Origin: CAZJRQ01 sp964548535
GTDB lineage: Bacteria > Bacillota > Clostridia > Oscillospirales > Ruminococcaceae
Reading direction: 5' to 3'
DNA length: 64,000 bases
Assembly (NCBI GenBank): GCA_964548535.1
Contig: CAZJRQ010000009.1
Coordinates: forward strand, 1-64,000
Position 1 is the stretch's first letter; each line of letters opens with the position of its first letter. A program made the translations under genes and the position numbers. The notes below the pieces were generated by a model. The model searched no databases, was not told the origin of the DNA, and worked only from the letters and a program-made list of their open reading frames with translations. Positions 62,856 through 64,000 of this stretch are shown one piece after another.

Positions 62856-63325
62856 TTATTTCAGTAAAAAAAGAAAAATTCTCATCACCATTTGTACAAG
62901 ATGAGTATTTAGTAAATCTGTCAAGAGATAGAGAACGCCTAAGCTCAGATGATTTAGTAATAAGCGGCTGTCCGTTTGGAAATGCATTGCCTCTTGAATT
63001 ATCAATTGCAGTGAAGAGCGATGGCACGCTAGCTTTCAGACAATGGAAATTTGTCAAAGCGTCAAACATATATTTTCATACAAGACAACGCCTTGCTGGA
63101 CTTGATGACACACCAGTTGGCTTAGGAATAAAACCAACCCAGGAGCAAATAGATACAATAACCGGACTATGGTCAGAGCGCATTCTGTTTGAAGGTCTAA
63201 AAATACCAATTGGCGAAACCATATGGACACTTTGCCCAATTGACACCGTATCGGAATCAAAAAAGCTAGGCAAACCAGTTACATTTTCCCGCAGCACAAG
63301 ACTAGGACTTAGATATGGCGAATAA
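62852..63325 (+). CDS. protein of unknown function ending the nitrogenase operon
   Basis: A 157-aa soluble protein starting MIISVKKEKFSSPFVQDEYL and containing one CPFGNALP motif and a Cys-Pro near the end (LCPID). The predicted fold is mostly beta. No family is recognised. It overlaps the DUF1858 gene by four bases and precedes a terminator, so it is the last gene of the nitrogenase operon. Confidence 0.7.
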   Translation: MIISVKKEKFSSPFVQDEYLVNLSRDRERLSSDDLVISGCPFGNALPLELSIAVKSDGTLAFRQWKFVKASNIYFHTRQRLAGLDDTPVGLGIKPTQEQIDTITGLWSERILFEGLKIPIGETIWTLCPIDTVSESKKLGKPVTFSRSTRLGLRYGE

Positions 63326-63337
63326 ATAACAAACACA

Positions 63338-63371
63338 AAAAACCTTGCAGTTATATTCTGCAAGGTTTTTA
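63338..63371. terminator. bidirectional terminator after the nitrogenase operon
   Basis: AAAAACCTTGCAG (63338-63350) and its complement (63358-63370) form a 13-bp stem around TTATATT, with T-runs on both strands. Confidence 0.94.
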
Positions 63372-63383
63372 TCATTATTTTTA

Positions 63384-63857
63384 TTATTTTTCAATAAAAT
63401 TTATTAGATTTTCTTCAGTCAGCTGATATGTAATCCAGCCATTTTTATGCAAACCGCCAATTGACTTGTAAAAGCGTATGCTAGGCTCGTTCCACTCAAG
63501 CACTTGCCATTCAAGCTTTGTACAGCCCTTCTCGATAGCTAACATGGATAAATGCCGTAAAATAGCTTTTCCATATCCACGATGACGATATTCTGGCAGA
63601 ACAAATAAATCTTCCAAAAATAGTCCTACAGATGCCGAAAATGTCGAAATGTTGTAATAATAAAGAGCAAATCCAATAGGTATTCCGTCAAGCTCTGCAA
63701 AAAAAATCTCCGCCTTATTTAGCCTAAAAACCCATTCTGTTAAAAATTCTTCAGTCGTTTTTACCGTATCTAACAGATTTTCATATTCCGCCAAATCCCT
63801 TATGAAATTCAAAATCAATCCAATATCTTTTTTCTCTGCAAATCTAAAATTAAGCAT
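63384..63857 (-). CDS. GNAT family N-acetyltransferase
   Basis: A 157-aa GNAT enzyme resembling diamine/spermidine acetyltransferases: RFAEKKDIGLILNFIRDLAE at the start, LEDLFVLPEYRHRGYGKAIL with the acetyl-CoA loop, and EWNEPSIRFYKSIG. GGAGG at 63864-63868 sets the ATG at 63857; a longer frame to 63908 lacks a site. The substrate may be a polyamine, by family. Confidence 0.9.
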   Translation of the reverse strand: MLNFRFAEKKDIGLILNFIRDLAEYENLLDTVKTTEEFLTEWVFRLNKAEIFFAELDGIPIGFALYYYNISTFSASVGLFLEDLFVLPEYRHRGYGKAILRHLSMLAIEKGCTKLEWQVLEWNEPSIRFYKSIGGLHKNGWITYQLTEENLINFIEK

Positions 63858-63871
63858 TTTCTGCCTCCTAC

Positions 63872-63909
63872 AAAAAATTTGTACAGAACAGCCCACTGCC
63901 CTGTACAAA
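63872..63909 (-). terminator. terminator of the gene beyond the right edge
   Basis: TTTGTACAG (63878-63886) and CTGTACAAA (63901-63909) form a 9-bp stem with a 14-base loop, followed leftwards by six T. Confidence 0.8.
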
Positions 63910-63946
63910 TCAACATACTCAATATCCTCATACCACCTATTATAAT

Positions 63947-64000
63947 CTAAAGTGCTTTTTTAATGTACTCCATAGTAACATCGGCGGTGTACATATTTTC
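63947..64000 (-). CDS. C-terminal end of a truncated gene
   Basis: Read leftwards from the window edge, one frame gives ENMYTADVTMEYIKKAL and a TAG stop at 63949-63947, followed by a good terminator. Only 17 residues are visible, so no product can be named. Confidence 0.5.
   Translation of the reverse strand, partial: ENMYTADVTMEYIKKAL

Overview
The window is AT-rich DNA from a Gram-positive anaerobe, most likely a clostridium of the Oscillospirales/Ruminococcaceae type. This is inferred from several things: strong AGGAGG ribosome binding sites, promoters with TRTGn-extended -10 boxes, many U-tailed hairpin terminators, a sortase-type NPATG anchor, an L,D-transpeptidase, lipoproteins, a cohesin-like surface protein and clostridial-style nitrogen-fixation genes. 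No rRNA, tRNA, CRISPR array or insertion sequence was recognised.

Positions 1-35600 hold mostly housekeeping and envelope genes in short operons. They include a HAD nucleotidase, a cohesin/cadherin-like surface protein, a polysaccharide deacetylase, a chemoreceptor followed by phosphofructokinase, an L,D-transpeptidase and a MacB/FtsX-type ABC exporter. A PadR-DUF1700-DUF4097-PspC envelope-stress operon follows, then GNAT, ArsC/Spx-like and CbiK genes, a GntR-controlled ABC-2 transporter, and an ECF sigma/anti-sigma pair beside two lipoproteins. The sigma pair and the first lipoprotein share a TGCAAC-N17-AGTGTT promoter. Next is a magnesium region: MgtC, a 57-aa membrane protein, MgtA with a short leader ORF, and a second MgtA followed by a winged-helix regulator. 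The segment closes with a MoxR/DUF58/TgpA-like operon.

Positions 36000-63330 form a nitrogen-fixation island. It starts with a MolBCA/FecCD-type metal or oxyanion importer with two binding proteins, one sortase-anchored and one a lipoprotein. A leftward operon encodes a stand-alone NifX/NifB-C domain, a MORN-like protein with a Cys tail and an unknown protein. A rightward operon encodes two unknown proteins, a flavodoxin-ferredoxin (EFR1 type) protein and a split homocitrate synthase (NifV alpha and omega). Then come an excisionase-type HTH regulator with a periplasmic-binding-protein sensor domain, a DUF1292 protein with a Cys tail, and a divergent pair of large unknown proteins. The core is nifH-nifI1-nifI2-vnfD-vnfG-vnfK, then nifE-like, nifN-like, anfO, a DUF1858 protein and an unknown protein.

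The catalytic subunits carry the delta subunit of alternative nitrogenases. The alpha subunit has the TGGPRLW loop known to hold carbonate on FeV-co in VnfD, so the enzyme looks like a vanadium nitrogenase, although the accessory gene anfO is typical of Fe-only systems. A plausible reading is that the importer brings in metal or oxyanion, NifV makes homocitrate, and the NifE/N-like scaffold and NifX-like carrier build the cofactor. The EFR1-type protein may supply electrons, NifI1/I2 switch the enzyme off with ammonium, and the HTH-PBP protein may sense molybdate or vanadate. NifB, NifU and NifS are not in the window and must be supplied from elsewhere.
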